In this document: one piece after another, positions 55,700 to 64,000 of the stretch
Position numbering within the stretch: the first letter of the stretch is position 1
Layout of the letters: every line of letters starts with the position of its first letter
NCBI GenBank assembly: GCA_964036295.1
Contig: OZ038462.1
Span: 3,293,501-3,357,500 of the forward strand
Source of the DNA: Plumapathes pennacea
Lineage: Eukaryota; Cnidaria; Anthozoa; Antipatharia; Myriopathidae
Length of the DNA: 64,000 nt
Direction of reading: 5' to 3'
Notes under the pieces: model-generated
What the model saw: the letters and a program-made list of their open reading frames with translations, nothing else
Told to the model about the DNA's origin: nothing
Databases searched by the model: none
Translations under genes and position numbers: made by a program

Positions 55700-57952
55700 A
55701 TGCAAGTTGCGTTTCCTGTCAAGGAGGCCAAGGTGAAGGAAAGTTGCGGTAAGCTTGCAGTTCCTTGCGATAAAGCTTACGCTTGCATGAAATGTGGCAA
55801 ATGTTTTACAACGAAATATCACCTTGACAGGCACTGTTTTGTGCACACGGGGAAAAAACCTTACGTTTGCCACAAATGTGGAAGACGTTTTAAACGGAAA
55901 GATTCTCTGAAACGCCATCTATTGTTACACACTGGGGAGAAACTTCACAGATGTAATACGTGTGGGAATGTCTTTACAAGAAAAACAAATTTGAAGCGTC
56001 ATCAAATATTGCATACTGGAAAGAAACCTCACAAATGTGGTAAATGTGGTAAGTGCTTTACAAACAAGAGTAATCTGAAGCGGCATCTACTTCTCCACAC
56101 TGGAGAGAAACCTCACAGATGTGACAAATGCGGAAAGTGTTTCGCACTCAAGAGTAATTTGATGAAGCATCTGAAGAGAAAGCTGTGCAGTGAAGAGAAA
56201 CCTCGTATAAGTGATAAGTGTGGTGAGGATGGTGGAAAGAAGAGTGAACTGACACGGCATCCAGTTGTGCGCACAAGAAACAAACCTCACAGATGTGGCG
56301 AAGGATTTACGCAGAAAGGTAATTTGGCGCGACAGTTATTGCCCAACACTGGAGAGAAACCCCACAGATGTCCAGTGTGTGATAAAGCTTTTACACGTAA
56401 AAGTCACGTGACACGACACCTACTTCGGCACAGTGAAGGAAAATCTCACGTATGCAACAGATGTGGCAAAGGTTTTGCTCAGAAAAGGGACCTGAAGCAT
56501 CACTTACTTGTTCATATTGGAAACCCTACAGAGAGACGCTACAGATGTGACAAATGTGGTAAGGGTTTTACACAGATAGGTTCTCTGAATCGTCACCTAT
56601 TGCTTCACACTAGAGAGAAACCACACAGATGTGACAAATGTGGTTATGCGTTTGCACGGAAAGCTGATCTGAAGTACCATCTGGCTGCGCACACTGGAGA
56701 GAGACCCTACAGATGTGACAAATGTGGTAAAGGTTTTACACGGAGAAGTTCTCTGAATCGGCACCTATTGCTTCACACTGGAGAGAAACCACACAGATGT
56801 GACAAATGTGGTTATGCGTCTGCACGGAAAGCTGATCTGAAGTGCCATCTGGTTGTGCGGCACACTGGAGAGAGACCCTACCGATGCGACAAATGTGGTA
56901 AAGGTTTTACACGGATAGGTTCTCTGAATCAGCATCTTGTATTGCTTCACACTGTAGAGAAACCCTACAGATGTGACAAATGTGGTAAAGGTTTTACACA
57001 TGGAGGTTCTCTGAATCGGCACCTATTGCTTCACACTGGAGAGAAACCACACAGATGTGACAAATGTGGTAAGGCGTTTGCACGGAAATATCATCTTACA
57101 CACCATCTACTTCTGCACACTGGAGAAAAACCTGGAAGAAGTGACAAAAAACGTGACATATGTAGTAAAGCTTTTAAACAGAAAGCTGATCTGAAGCACC
57201 ACCTTGGTGTTCACACTGGAGAGGGACTCCACAGTTGTGACAAATGTGGTAAAGCTTTTACAAGGAAATATAATCTGAGACGCCACCTAGTTCTGCACTC
57301 TGGAGAAATACCTGGAAGAAATGACAAACGTGGAAAAAACATTGCAGAGAAACGTCATCTGGTTCTTCACCAACCAGTACAACCAGAAGAAAAGCCTCCT
57401 ATGTGTGTAAAGTGTGGTAGCGTCTTGTCAGTAAAGACGAACTCAAAACTTTACACCTGTGAAAAGTGTTCTGTGAAGACATCTTACTCGTGTGATAAGT
57501 GTGGCAAGAGTTTTCCTGACAGATGGAGGTTTTCGAGGCACTTTCAAGCGCATAGTGAAGAACGAAATTCCTTGTCAAAGCACCGCCGTTTGAGACACCG
57601 TCATGGTAAATCTCACAGGTATGAACAGTATGAAGGTGAACTACTGCAGCCCAGAATTGTGCTCACTGGGCTAACACTTCACACTTGTGAGACTTGCGAC
57701 AGAAGTTTCGCGACAATTGGTCTGTTGACACAGCACAGTCGTGTACACACCACTGAGAAGCCCTACTCGTGTGATAAGTGCTGCCAGAGATTCACACAGG
57801 AAATTAAGCTGAAGGAACACCTTGTTCAACACAGTGATGAGAATGCCTTTGAGTGTTGGGTGTGCATGGAGTTGTTTCATCAAAAGGAACTTATGCTCGA
57901 GCACGTACAGGCTCACATCGGTGAAGGTGTGGTAGGTAGTAAATTAATGTAA
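55700..57952 (+). CDS. C2H2 zinc-finger protein, about 20 fingers
   Basis: One frame of 750 residues from ATG to TAA. From residue 27 on it is a near-continuous run of C2H2 fingers with TGEKPHRC/TGERPYRC linkers. I count about 18 with both cysteines and both histidines. Some are degenerate, near residues 176-200 (first Cys replaced by Ser), 200-225 (truncated, HRCGEGF) and 510-530 and 560-590. Several inner fingers are almost identical at DNA level (56540-57070), indicating recent internal duplication. No KRAB, BTB or SCAN-like domain is seen. Such proteins normally bind DNA in the nucleus and often repress transcription; the target cannot be predicted by eye. An AG acceptor ends at 55641, so the 5' UTR is likely spliced. 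A related frame lies downstream from 62788. Confidence 0.92.
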   Translation: MQVAFPVKEAKVKESCGKLAVPCDKAYACMKCGKCFTTKYHLDRHCFVHTGKKPYVCHKCGRRFKRKDSLKRHLLLHTGEKLHRCNTCGNVFTRKTNLKRHQILHTGKKPHKCGKCGKCFTNKSNLKRHLLLHTGEKPHRCDKCGKCFALKSNLMKHLKRKLCSEEKPRISDKCGEDGGKKSELTRHPVVRTRNKPHRCGEGFTQKGNLARQLLPNTGEKPHRCPVCDKAFTRKSHVTRHLLRHSEGKSHVCNRCGKGFAQKRDLKHHLLVHIGNPTERRYRCDKCGKGFTQIGSLNRHLLLHTREKPHRCDKCGYAFARKADLKYHLAAHTGERPYRCDKCGKGFTRRSSLNRHLLLHTGEKPHRCDKCGYASARKADLKCHLVVRHTGERPYRCDKCGKGFTRIGSLNQHLVLLHTVEKPYRCDKCGKGFTHGGSLNRHLLLHTGEKPHRCDKCGKAFARKYHLTHHLLLHTGEKPGRSDKKRDICSKAFKQKADLKHHLGVHTGEGLHSCDKCGKAFTRKYNLRRHLVLHSGEIPGRNDKRGKNIAEKRHLVLHQPVQPEEKPPMCVKCGSVLSVKTNSKLYTCEKCSVKTSYSCDKCGKSFPDRWRFSRHFQAHSEERNSLSKHRRLRHRHGKSHRYEQYEGELLQPRIVLTGLTLHTCETCDRSFATIGLLTQHSRVHTTEKPYSCDKCCQRFTQEIKLKEHLVQHSDENAFECWVCMELFHQKELMLEHVQAHIGEGVVGSKLM

Positions 57953-60663
57953 AGGTACGCACCAAAATCTTTGACTTGAGTGGTCGCTTTAGATTTCGTT
58001 TTCCTTGACGGAGTTCAATTCACCTTTAGTGGTAACTAATGATCAAGTGAACAATGGTAGCCAGATTTCTGCTATAAAGCAAGGGCATGTAGGTTAACTT
58101 ATTTCTTGTCGTGTTTCGAAAAAGGAGTTTGGCGACAAGTTTATTCTTTTTCAGTTACTGGGTAATTATGTCCAGCAGATTTTTCTTGTAATGGTTAGAC
58201 AAGAGACCTTCGTACTCTAAAAGATTAGCCTGCGGCGCGCATCCGTAGTTGGACTATACCGGTGTTTAGTTCGGATGCGATGCAGGCTAAAAAAAAGTTC
58301 AAACTTTTGGGTGGGAGTGTGCCGCCCGGGACTGAAAACCCTTACCCTATTTCAGACCAAAATTTGCAATTTTCGACCTATTCAGACCAAATATCAAAAT
58401 CTCCGACCCTATTCCAGACTAAAATGCTGAAAATGATACCCTTTGGGGCGGCACATACCTATATGGCTTATATATGGGAGTCCCCCCCCCCCCCCCCCCC
58501 CCCAAGATGGACTATTACATATTTAAATATCCTTATATTTTCATCAAAGAAAGGGATATCTGTTATTTCCTTGCTTTTGTTGTGACTAGTTTAATTTTAA
58601 CCTTGATGATTTTCAAGTAAGAGTTTACATGAGGGATTCCTGTTTTCGACCGACCCCTCGTGATCTTTGGGTATGTATGTTAAGTAAAAAGTACTGTATG
58701 GTTTTTGTGCTGTCTTTGGTTTTTGCCTTGTTTGATGAAATATTGTTCTCAATAAGAGGTGCATACTGTGGGTAATCCACAGGGCACAGAGAAGTTGGGT
58801 CGTTTTCCGTTATGTAAGACCGTACATACAGTAACTTGATGAACGATACCGCAGAACAAGATGATTCCACCATTCTTAACATTAGGCATAGAATGAAAGG
58901 CAAATGGGGCAACGGCCGAAAACTCGGCTAGATACGATTGACTCGTGTTCATTCCCGCGCGCGAAATCGAAGATAGGTGGGAAAGAGTGATGTTTCTGTT
59001 ATTTCACATGTACAGTTATCTTATTTCATGTTCGGATCCTGACCTTGATCCAGACACCACACTGACACTCCGGCAAAAGGTCTGCGCATGCGTTGTTTTT
59101 AAACTTCCGGTCTGTGTTGATGACGGTCGATGCGACTCGCTGTGGAACGGCTCGGTGATAACTGTAGAATACATGGACCATCGAGATTCCATATTATCAT
59201 GTCGCGGGAGCTTGGCTCACCAGGCTGGATAACCGGCGTGCTGGAGGTCTGTAAAATGAAAACAACGGTCTGTGAGGCGCGCTGCAATTGTTTCAGCTAC
59301 CGCTAGTCCTGTAACCTTAGACGCTCCAGTGCAGTCAAACACAAGATATAACTTTTGCTGGGACAGGCATCCGCTGCAATTTTTTGAATGCTGTTCTCTT
59401 GGGCAGAAGTATCAAGCATCTTTTCTTCGTATTTCGTCGCAGTACGGTGGTAGCGACAAACAGGAAATTTAACCGGCGACTGAGAACTTCTTGATTTTAA
59501 AATCCTCCTGATACAGCTTTCCTTTGCACTCCTGGGTTCTTCCAATATCATTACCCTGAATACAGCTTTCATTTCTCGCACTGGGGAGTCTATTAAGCAA
59601 AGCTGCGACCGCCGCCATGGCGACAAGCCGCTTCTCCCTAGAACAGCACGAACTTCATAATTTTCACCTTGGGTGCAAGCACCAAAGTAGGTGGTGCAAA
59701 AGGTCAGAAATAAAAAAATAAAAAAATCTTCAAATCATGAATTTTAGGGGCTTAAGTTTTGTTTCTACGCCTTAAGTTTTTGAAAAAAACCACCGGAAGT
59801 TGAACTTTAAAAAATAACGAAGGCTTTGAGTGGCATACCCGCATTTTGGCGGGAAGTTGTTAGGCCGCGCATCCAGCCTGCTCGAAGGGCCCTGGGTACG
59901 ATACTTATGGAGTTGGGTGGAACGACTTTATGAAAAGGTGAGTCGACTTAATTTAGCGCTTTATATAAATCCCAGCTTAATACCGGCTACTGTTAGTTGT
60001 ACTGACTGTAAGTGCGACAGTGAACAGATATTTGGTTGTTTTCGCTCTTTTTCGCAATACTTCGGTGGGTAGCTCGCCATTTTGCACGAGGAGTCCTCGA
60101 AGCGAATTCAACGAATTTAATCTCACGAGAAAGCTGCAGAATCAATTCAACTTCGGGGAGTGACTCGGCTGAGTTTCACCTCAGAAATAGCTTCCAAGAC
60201 GACTTGAATTCCATCACACCTGCGCTTGCAAAGGGAACCCTCTACAATTTGTATTCTTTTTTTCATGGAATTTACCAAGAATTCCTTATTTTTTTCACTC
60301 ACAATAGCCGAGGTCACACCAGCATTTTTACGCTGGGGAAACCTCACTTTACCTAGGATAACCAAAATTTGAAGTGTGACCAATTTCACCTCAAGTAAGT
60401 TTATACCTCTTGGGAAGTTTTACCTACTAAGGCCTTGAATGAGTTTCCCCTGACAGATACCCATAATAAACAGCAAGGGTAATTCCTTTCCCAAGCATGT
60501 TACCTTGTTTGTTCGATTATTACAAGCACAGGGACTATTCTTGACCATCTTCTGCCTGATCGATCAGATACTAGGCCCATAAACTTGACAGTTTAACTGC
60601 TTATAGGATAGCCTGAATATTCTGTATATTGCGAACCCATTTGATGATGGTGTGTTTTGTTCA
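57953..60663. other. Interval between the two zinc-finger frames
   Basis: Contains the poly-G-ended repeat copy 3 and unassigned DNA. Short frames at 58945-59232 and 59830-60356 have no recognisable domains. Upstream exon(s) of the second zinc-finger copy could lie here, by analogy with the first. Confidence 0.45.
58300..58503. repeat. Poly-G/poly-C-ended repeat, copy 3 (inverted, truncated)
   Basis: Starts AAACTTTTGGGTGGGAGTGT, matching the right part of copy 2, runs through CCCTATTTCAGACC repeats and CCCTTTGGGGCGGCACATAC, and ends in a C-run of about 20. The opposite G-run end is missing, and the core is one repeat unit shorter than copy 2. Confidence 0.8.
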
Positions 60664-60750
60664 CAGGTATTATTTTTCTTCTACAAAGCAAGCTATTGTG
60701 TCGAGTAGTAGGATATGGGGGAAAGTTGTCATAAGCTACAGTTTCTATTG
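60664..60750 (+). pseudogene. 5' fragment of the second zinc-finger copy, cut off by a transposon
   Basis: After a TTCACAG acceptor-like site the sequence up to 60750 aligns with the 5' end of the 55700 gene: GGGAAAGTTGTCATAAGCTA compares with GGAAAGTTGCGGTAAGCTT. Relative to that paralogue there is a net 1-bp loss near 60737, so the frame would not be preserved here even without the insertion. The homology stops exactly at the transposon end and resumes at 62788. Confidence 0.6.
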
Positions 60751-62787
60751 GGGTCATTCCACAGTATTTTGGACATGGATATCAGTTTTCTAAATGTTTT
60801 GAATCAAACCCAAAATGTCCTTTAAGTTGTAGCTTGGTGTTGATAGTTTACTTTATGATGTGATTTATGGGGGTAGCATGTTGATAATGATGCATAAATT
60901 ATAATCAAACATGAGAAAAGTAAAAATGGCCGTTGCGGAGAGGACAAATCAATTTATTATTTAAAAACAAATGAAAAACTGAAACCTCACAAAAGTTATC
61001 AGGACATAAACTATTACTGATGCGGTTTACAGAACAGTTGTTACAGGATGATGTTTTACCCAGAGTCCTGTGCTAGAGACTGTCCATTTGCTAAATGTCC
61101 TCTCCGCAACATTTTGACACCTAAAAGTTTATCTTATGGATGACCACATAATCATATTAGGTACACAGTTTGATAACTTCTAATTTATAACAGGAGGTAT
61201 GTTTTATTGTGTTCAGATATTCTTCAGCTCATCACCTTAATGATTTAGGGACGTTTTCTTTTTGTTGTGGAGAGGACATTTCTGTTGCGGAGAGGACACA
61301 TTGCTTAGAAGTTGATTTAAAATAAACTCATTATAAACTAAATAAATTCTAAAATAAACTCATGTTAGGTAAATTGTACTTTTCAGGGCTTTTAGTATAT
61401 TTTGAAGTGTGCAGCAGTGTTACTTACTGTAGACTGCATTAGTTAAAAGTTTGAGAGGAAAAGGAAGATAACATTAGTACAAGGCATTCTGTCTACTCAA
61501 ACAGCATTTGGGAGAGCACTTGCTGATAAAAATCACTTCACCACATTCAAAGTTCTTGCACAGAGTTGGTGCCAAAATGTTTGATTGGCCTCAGATAGAT
61601 GACATTGATAAAGTACATGCCACCTGTGTGTTTTATGGCCTAGTACGATGGCAGGGCAATGGCCCCTTTGAAACTCCAGATCTGCAGGAACTTGGAACTG
61701 TTTTTCAAGCTTTCAAGGAAGCAGAGTTGTCACTAAACTGCTACACTATGTTGCTGTTCAGTAAACATGAGATATGTACAAACATTGTACAAGTATTTAC
61801 ATGACTGTGTTGAAATCAACATTGTTGCAACAAGTTTGAAATGAAATGTTTTGAAGTTACTGTGATTAGGGCCTTGTTATTGTTGACATTTAACAGCATA
61901 GTATGTTTCTTTAAAGCTGTTATATATTATAGGATATGTTAATAACAAAGAATTTATGTGTACTTGACAAGAATTATTTTGGGGGGTATTTTTGCCAAGT
62001 ATTCTGGATTTTTGGTTTTACCCATAATGCTTTGTGGTCTGAGTCAGTATTAAAGTTTATGCATTTCATAAGTTTTTTCCAGAGTTTCTGGTAACATCAG
62101 TTCTTTATGCACCAAATACAATGATTAAAACTACAGTGAAGTAATAATGTCTATCCATATCAAAATCAACTTGAAAAATGTGACCACAACCCTTTTCTTT
62201 TTCAATAACATGCTAGTCTGATCAAAGGACCTTGTTTTTGTTGACATTTATCACCATATGTTTCACTAAAAGCTGTTTTATATTCTAGAATGTTAATAAG
62301 GGTTGTTTAACATAACACACTTTGCCAAATTCAATGAGATTTTTGTGTTATTTGTTCATGGACAAAAATGTCCTCTCCGCAACGTCTTCTCCGCAACAGA
62401 GAGACATCAAAATATGGTCAGTTTTTCTGATGATCGAACAAATGCAGCTAATTTTTTTTGCCATATATTCAAAATATATACACCACTCTTTAATACAAAA
62501 CAAAAAGAAATGGTGAATCCATCATAGAATCAGAGAACTTTTCACTTAGATTTTGTAAAACAAAAATAGCAAATTCTCTGAGTCTTCTCCGCAACAGTCA
62601 CTTATCTTGCTGTAGTCTTCCATGGTTAAAACTTACAGAAAATTGCAACATAGTGGGCATAGCTATAATAAATGTCTACAAGAAAAAGGTAGTATTTTAT
62701 TACTGTGACATTTGGATTTCGAGCTGTGGCATACTGAATGTCTCTAAATGTCTTCTCCGCAACATACGAAATACTGTGGAATGACCC
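60751..62787. mobile_element. 2,037-bp DNA transposon with GGGTCATTCC ends and eight internal 15-bp motifs
   Basis: Terminal inverted repeats GGGTCATTCCACAGTATTT (left 60751-60771, right 62767-62787; 20 of 21 match over that span by eye) are flanked by the same 4 bp, ATTG (60747-60750 and 62788-62791). Eight copies of GTTGCGGAGAGGACA or a close variant are spread through it. A 98-residue frame at 61508-61804 (contains FDWPQIDDIDKVH) may be a remnant of its transposase; no family is certain. A 4-bp duplication is compatible with Academ or Sola-type elements, but the class is not assigned. Confidence 0.8.
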
Positions 62788-64000
62788 ATTGATGAACGTT
62801 ACACTTGTATGAAACGTGGCAAATGTTTTACGGCAAAAATCGGCCTTCACAGGCACTACTTTGTACACACCGGGAAAAAACCTTATGCTTGCTACAAATG
62901 TGGAAGACGCTTCAATCAAAAATGGTACCTGATGCGACACTGTCATGTGTTACATTCTGGACAGAGTTGTTACACCTGCAATAAATGTGGACAGGGTTTT
63001 GACACAAGGATAGCCCTAATTCAGCACCAAGGTCTACACTGCAAACATACCTGCAACAAATGTGGTAAAAGCTTTCTGAAGATGTCCAAGCTAAGAAGAC
63101 ATCAAATTATACACACTGAGGAAAGACTTCACAGCTGCATTATTTGTGATAAGGGCTTCAAACACCAGTCCAACCTATCTCAACACCTTCTTTTGCACAC
63201 TGGCAGATGTGACAAAGATACTAAAAGTGTCAAACAGGAAAGTTTTCATGCAGGAGAGAAGCTCTACATGTGTGACAAGTGTGGAAAAGGCTTTGGGTTG
63301 ATGAGTGAACGATCATGGCACCAACTGCTTCATAATGAGAAGAAGCCTCACAGATGTAACAATTGTGATAAAGACTTTTCTCAAAAAGGTTCTCAGACAA
63401 AGCATCTACTTACTCATGTCAGAGAGGGGACCAATAGATGTGGCGCATGTGATAAAGTATTTACTCTGAAAAGCCATCTGAAGCAGCATAGAGTTGTACA
63501 CATCAGAGAGAAACCTCACACAGGTGAGAAGTGTGGTAAGGCTTTTAAAGGTAATCTGACACAGCACCAAATTGTGCACAGTGAGGAGAAACCATGTATG
63601 TGCGAGGAATGTGGTCAAGGCTGTACGCAGAAAGTGGATCTGAAGCGGCATCTAAATCTACACACTGGAGACAACTCTCACCAGTGTGACAAATGTGGTA
63701 AAGCTTTTAAACGGAAAGAACATCTGAAGCGCCACCTAGTTGTTCACAATAGAGAGAGACCCTACATATGTAATAAATGTGGTAAAGGTTTTTCACAGGG
63801 AAGTTCTCTGAATCGGCACCAAAAAGTGGTTCACCCCGGAGAGAAACATCACTGTGACAAATGTGGTAAAACATTTGCACTTCAAAGTCAACTGGCAAAG
63901 CACCTATTTCTGCACACTGGTGAGAAACCTCACAGATCTGATAAATGCGCAAAAAACTTTACACAGGAAAGTTCTCTGAATTGGCATCTGTTGTATCATA
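62788..64000 (+). CDS. C2H2 zinc-finger paralogue, 5' end interrupted by transposon, runs off the window
   Basis: The frame is open for about 404 codons from the transposon edge to the right end of the window, with no stop. It encodes about 13 C2H2-type fingers starting YTCMKRGKCF, then YACYKCGRRF; order and sequence match the first fingers of the 55700 gene, so this is a tandem paralogue about 7 kb away. Several fingers have lost metal ligands: the first has CMKRGKC in place of CMKCGKC, one reads HTGEKCGKAF without its first cysteine, one HRSDKCAKNF. The first in-frame ATG is at 62809, inside finger 1. The long open frame argues that much of the protein was recently under selection, but the 5' frameshift and insertion suggest it is now dead or uses a new start. 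Confidence 0.7.
   Translation, partial: MDERYTCMKRGKCFTAKIGLHRHYFVHTGKKPYACYKCGRRFNQKWYLMRHCHVLHSGQSCYTCNKCGQGFDTRIALIQHQGLHCKHTCNKCGKSFLKMSKLRRHQIIHTEERLHSCIICDKGFKHQSNLSQHLLLHTGRCDKDTKSVKQESFHAGEKLYMCDKCGKGFGLMSERSWHQLLHNEKKPHRCNNCDKDFSQKGSQTKHLLTHVREGTNRCGACDKVFTLKSHLKQHRVVHIREKPHTGEKCGKAFKGNLTQHQIVHSEEKPCMCEECGQGCTQKVDLKRHLNLHTGDNSHQCDKCGKAFKRKEHLKRHLVVHNRERPYICNKCGKGFSQGSSLNRHQKVVHPGEKHHCDKCGKTFALQSQLAKHLFLHTGEKPHRSDKCAKNFTQESSLNWHLLYH

Noticed and set aside
60303..60420. Possible MITE around GGTCACACC
   Set aside because: Only partial inverted similarity; no second end or flanking duplication could be placed.

Overview
The window is eukaryotic nuclear DNA. It has intron-rich genes with GT/AG splice sites, a eukaryotic tRNA cluster and dense small inverted-repeat transposons. 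The gene set (Cys-loop receptor, HSPA14, BORCS5, Fuseless-like, MFSD12-like, rhodopsin-type GPCRs, C2H2 zinc fingers) is metazoan. The style of the MITEs and of the intronless class A GPCRs suggests an anthozoan cnidarian, probably a coral; that assignment is inference, not proof.

Layout from left to right. 847-7512 (+) is the 3' part of a glycine/GABA-A-like anion channel gene; its long intron carries a 2.84 kb Mutator-like transposon with a perfect 9-bp target duplication. 9410-10024 (-) is an intronless BORCS5 gene. 12790-14511 (-) is a two-exon Fuseless-like membrane protein, head to head with HSPA14 (14851-24690, +), for which all 17 coding exons could be joined in frame to 508 codons. 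25366-27118 holds three identical tRNA-Ser(GCT) genes on the minus strand, about 0.83 kb apart. 28486-29505 (-) is a class A GPCR. About 11 kb (29.5-40.6 kb) then has no recognisable gene. 40671-46869 (+) is an MFSD12-like transporter, 11 exons and 645 codons. 49233-50372 (+) is a second intronless class A GPCR. 55700-57952 (+) is a 750-residue C2H2 zinc-finger protein. A related zinc-finger frame runs from about 62788 past the right edge; a 2,037-bp transposon (60751-62787) sits in its 5' end.

The genes do not form a pathway; this is ordinary metazoan gene order. What stands out is the transposon content. There are at least a dozen foldback/MITE families, several with target-site duplications that can be read directly (TA, TAA/TTA, ATT, ATTG, 8 bp, 9 bp). 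They include elements nested in one another, elements ending in long G/C homopolymers, and an element carrying eight copies of a 15-bp motif. The most unusual items are the Mutator-like element with an internal spliced-looking, deubiquitinase-like coding fragment, the transposon-interrupted zinc-finger paralogue, the poly-G-ended repeat family and the tRNA-Ser tandem array.

Exon joins were made by eye from reading frame, splice dinucleotides and remembered family sequence patterns; no alignment or database search was run.
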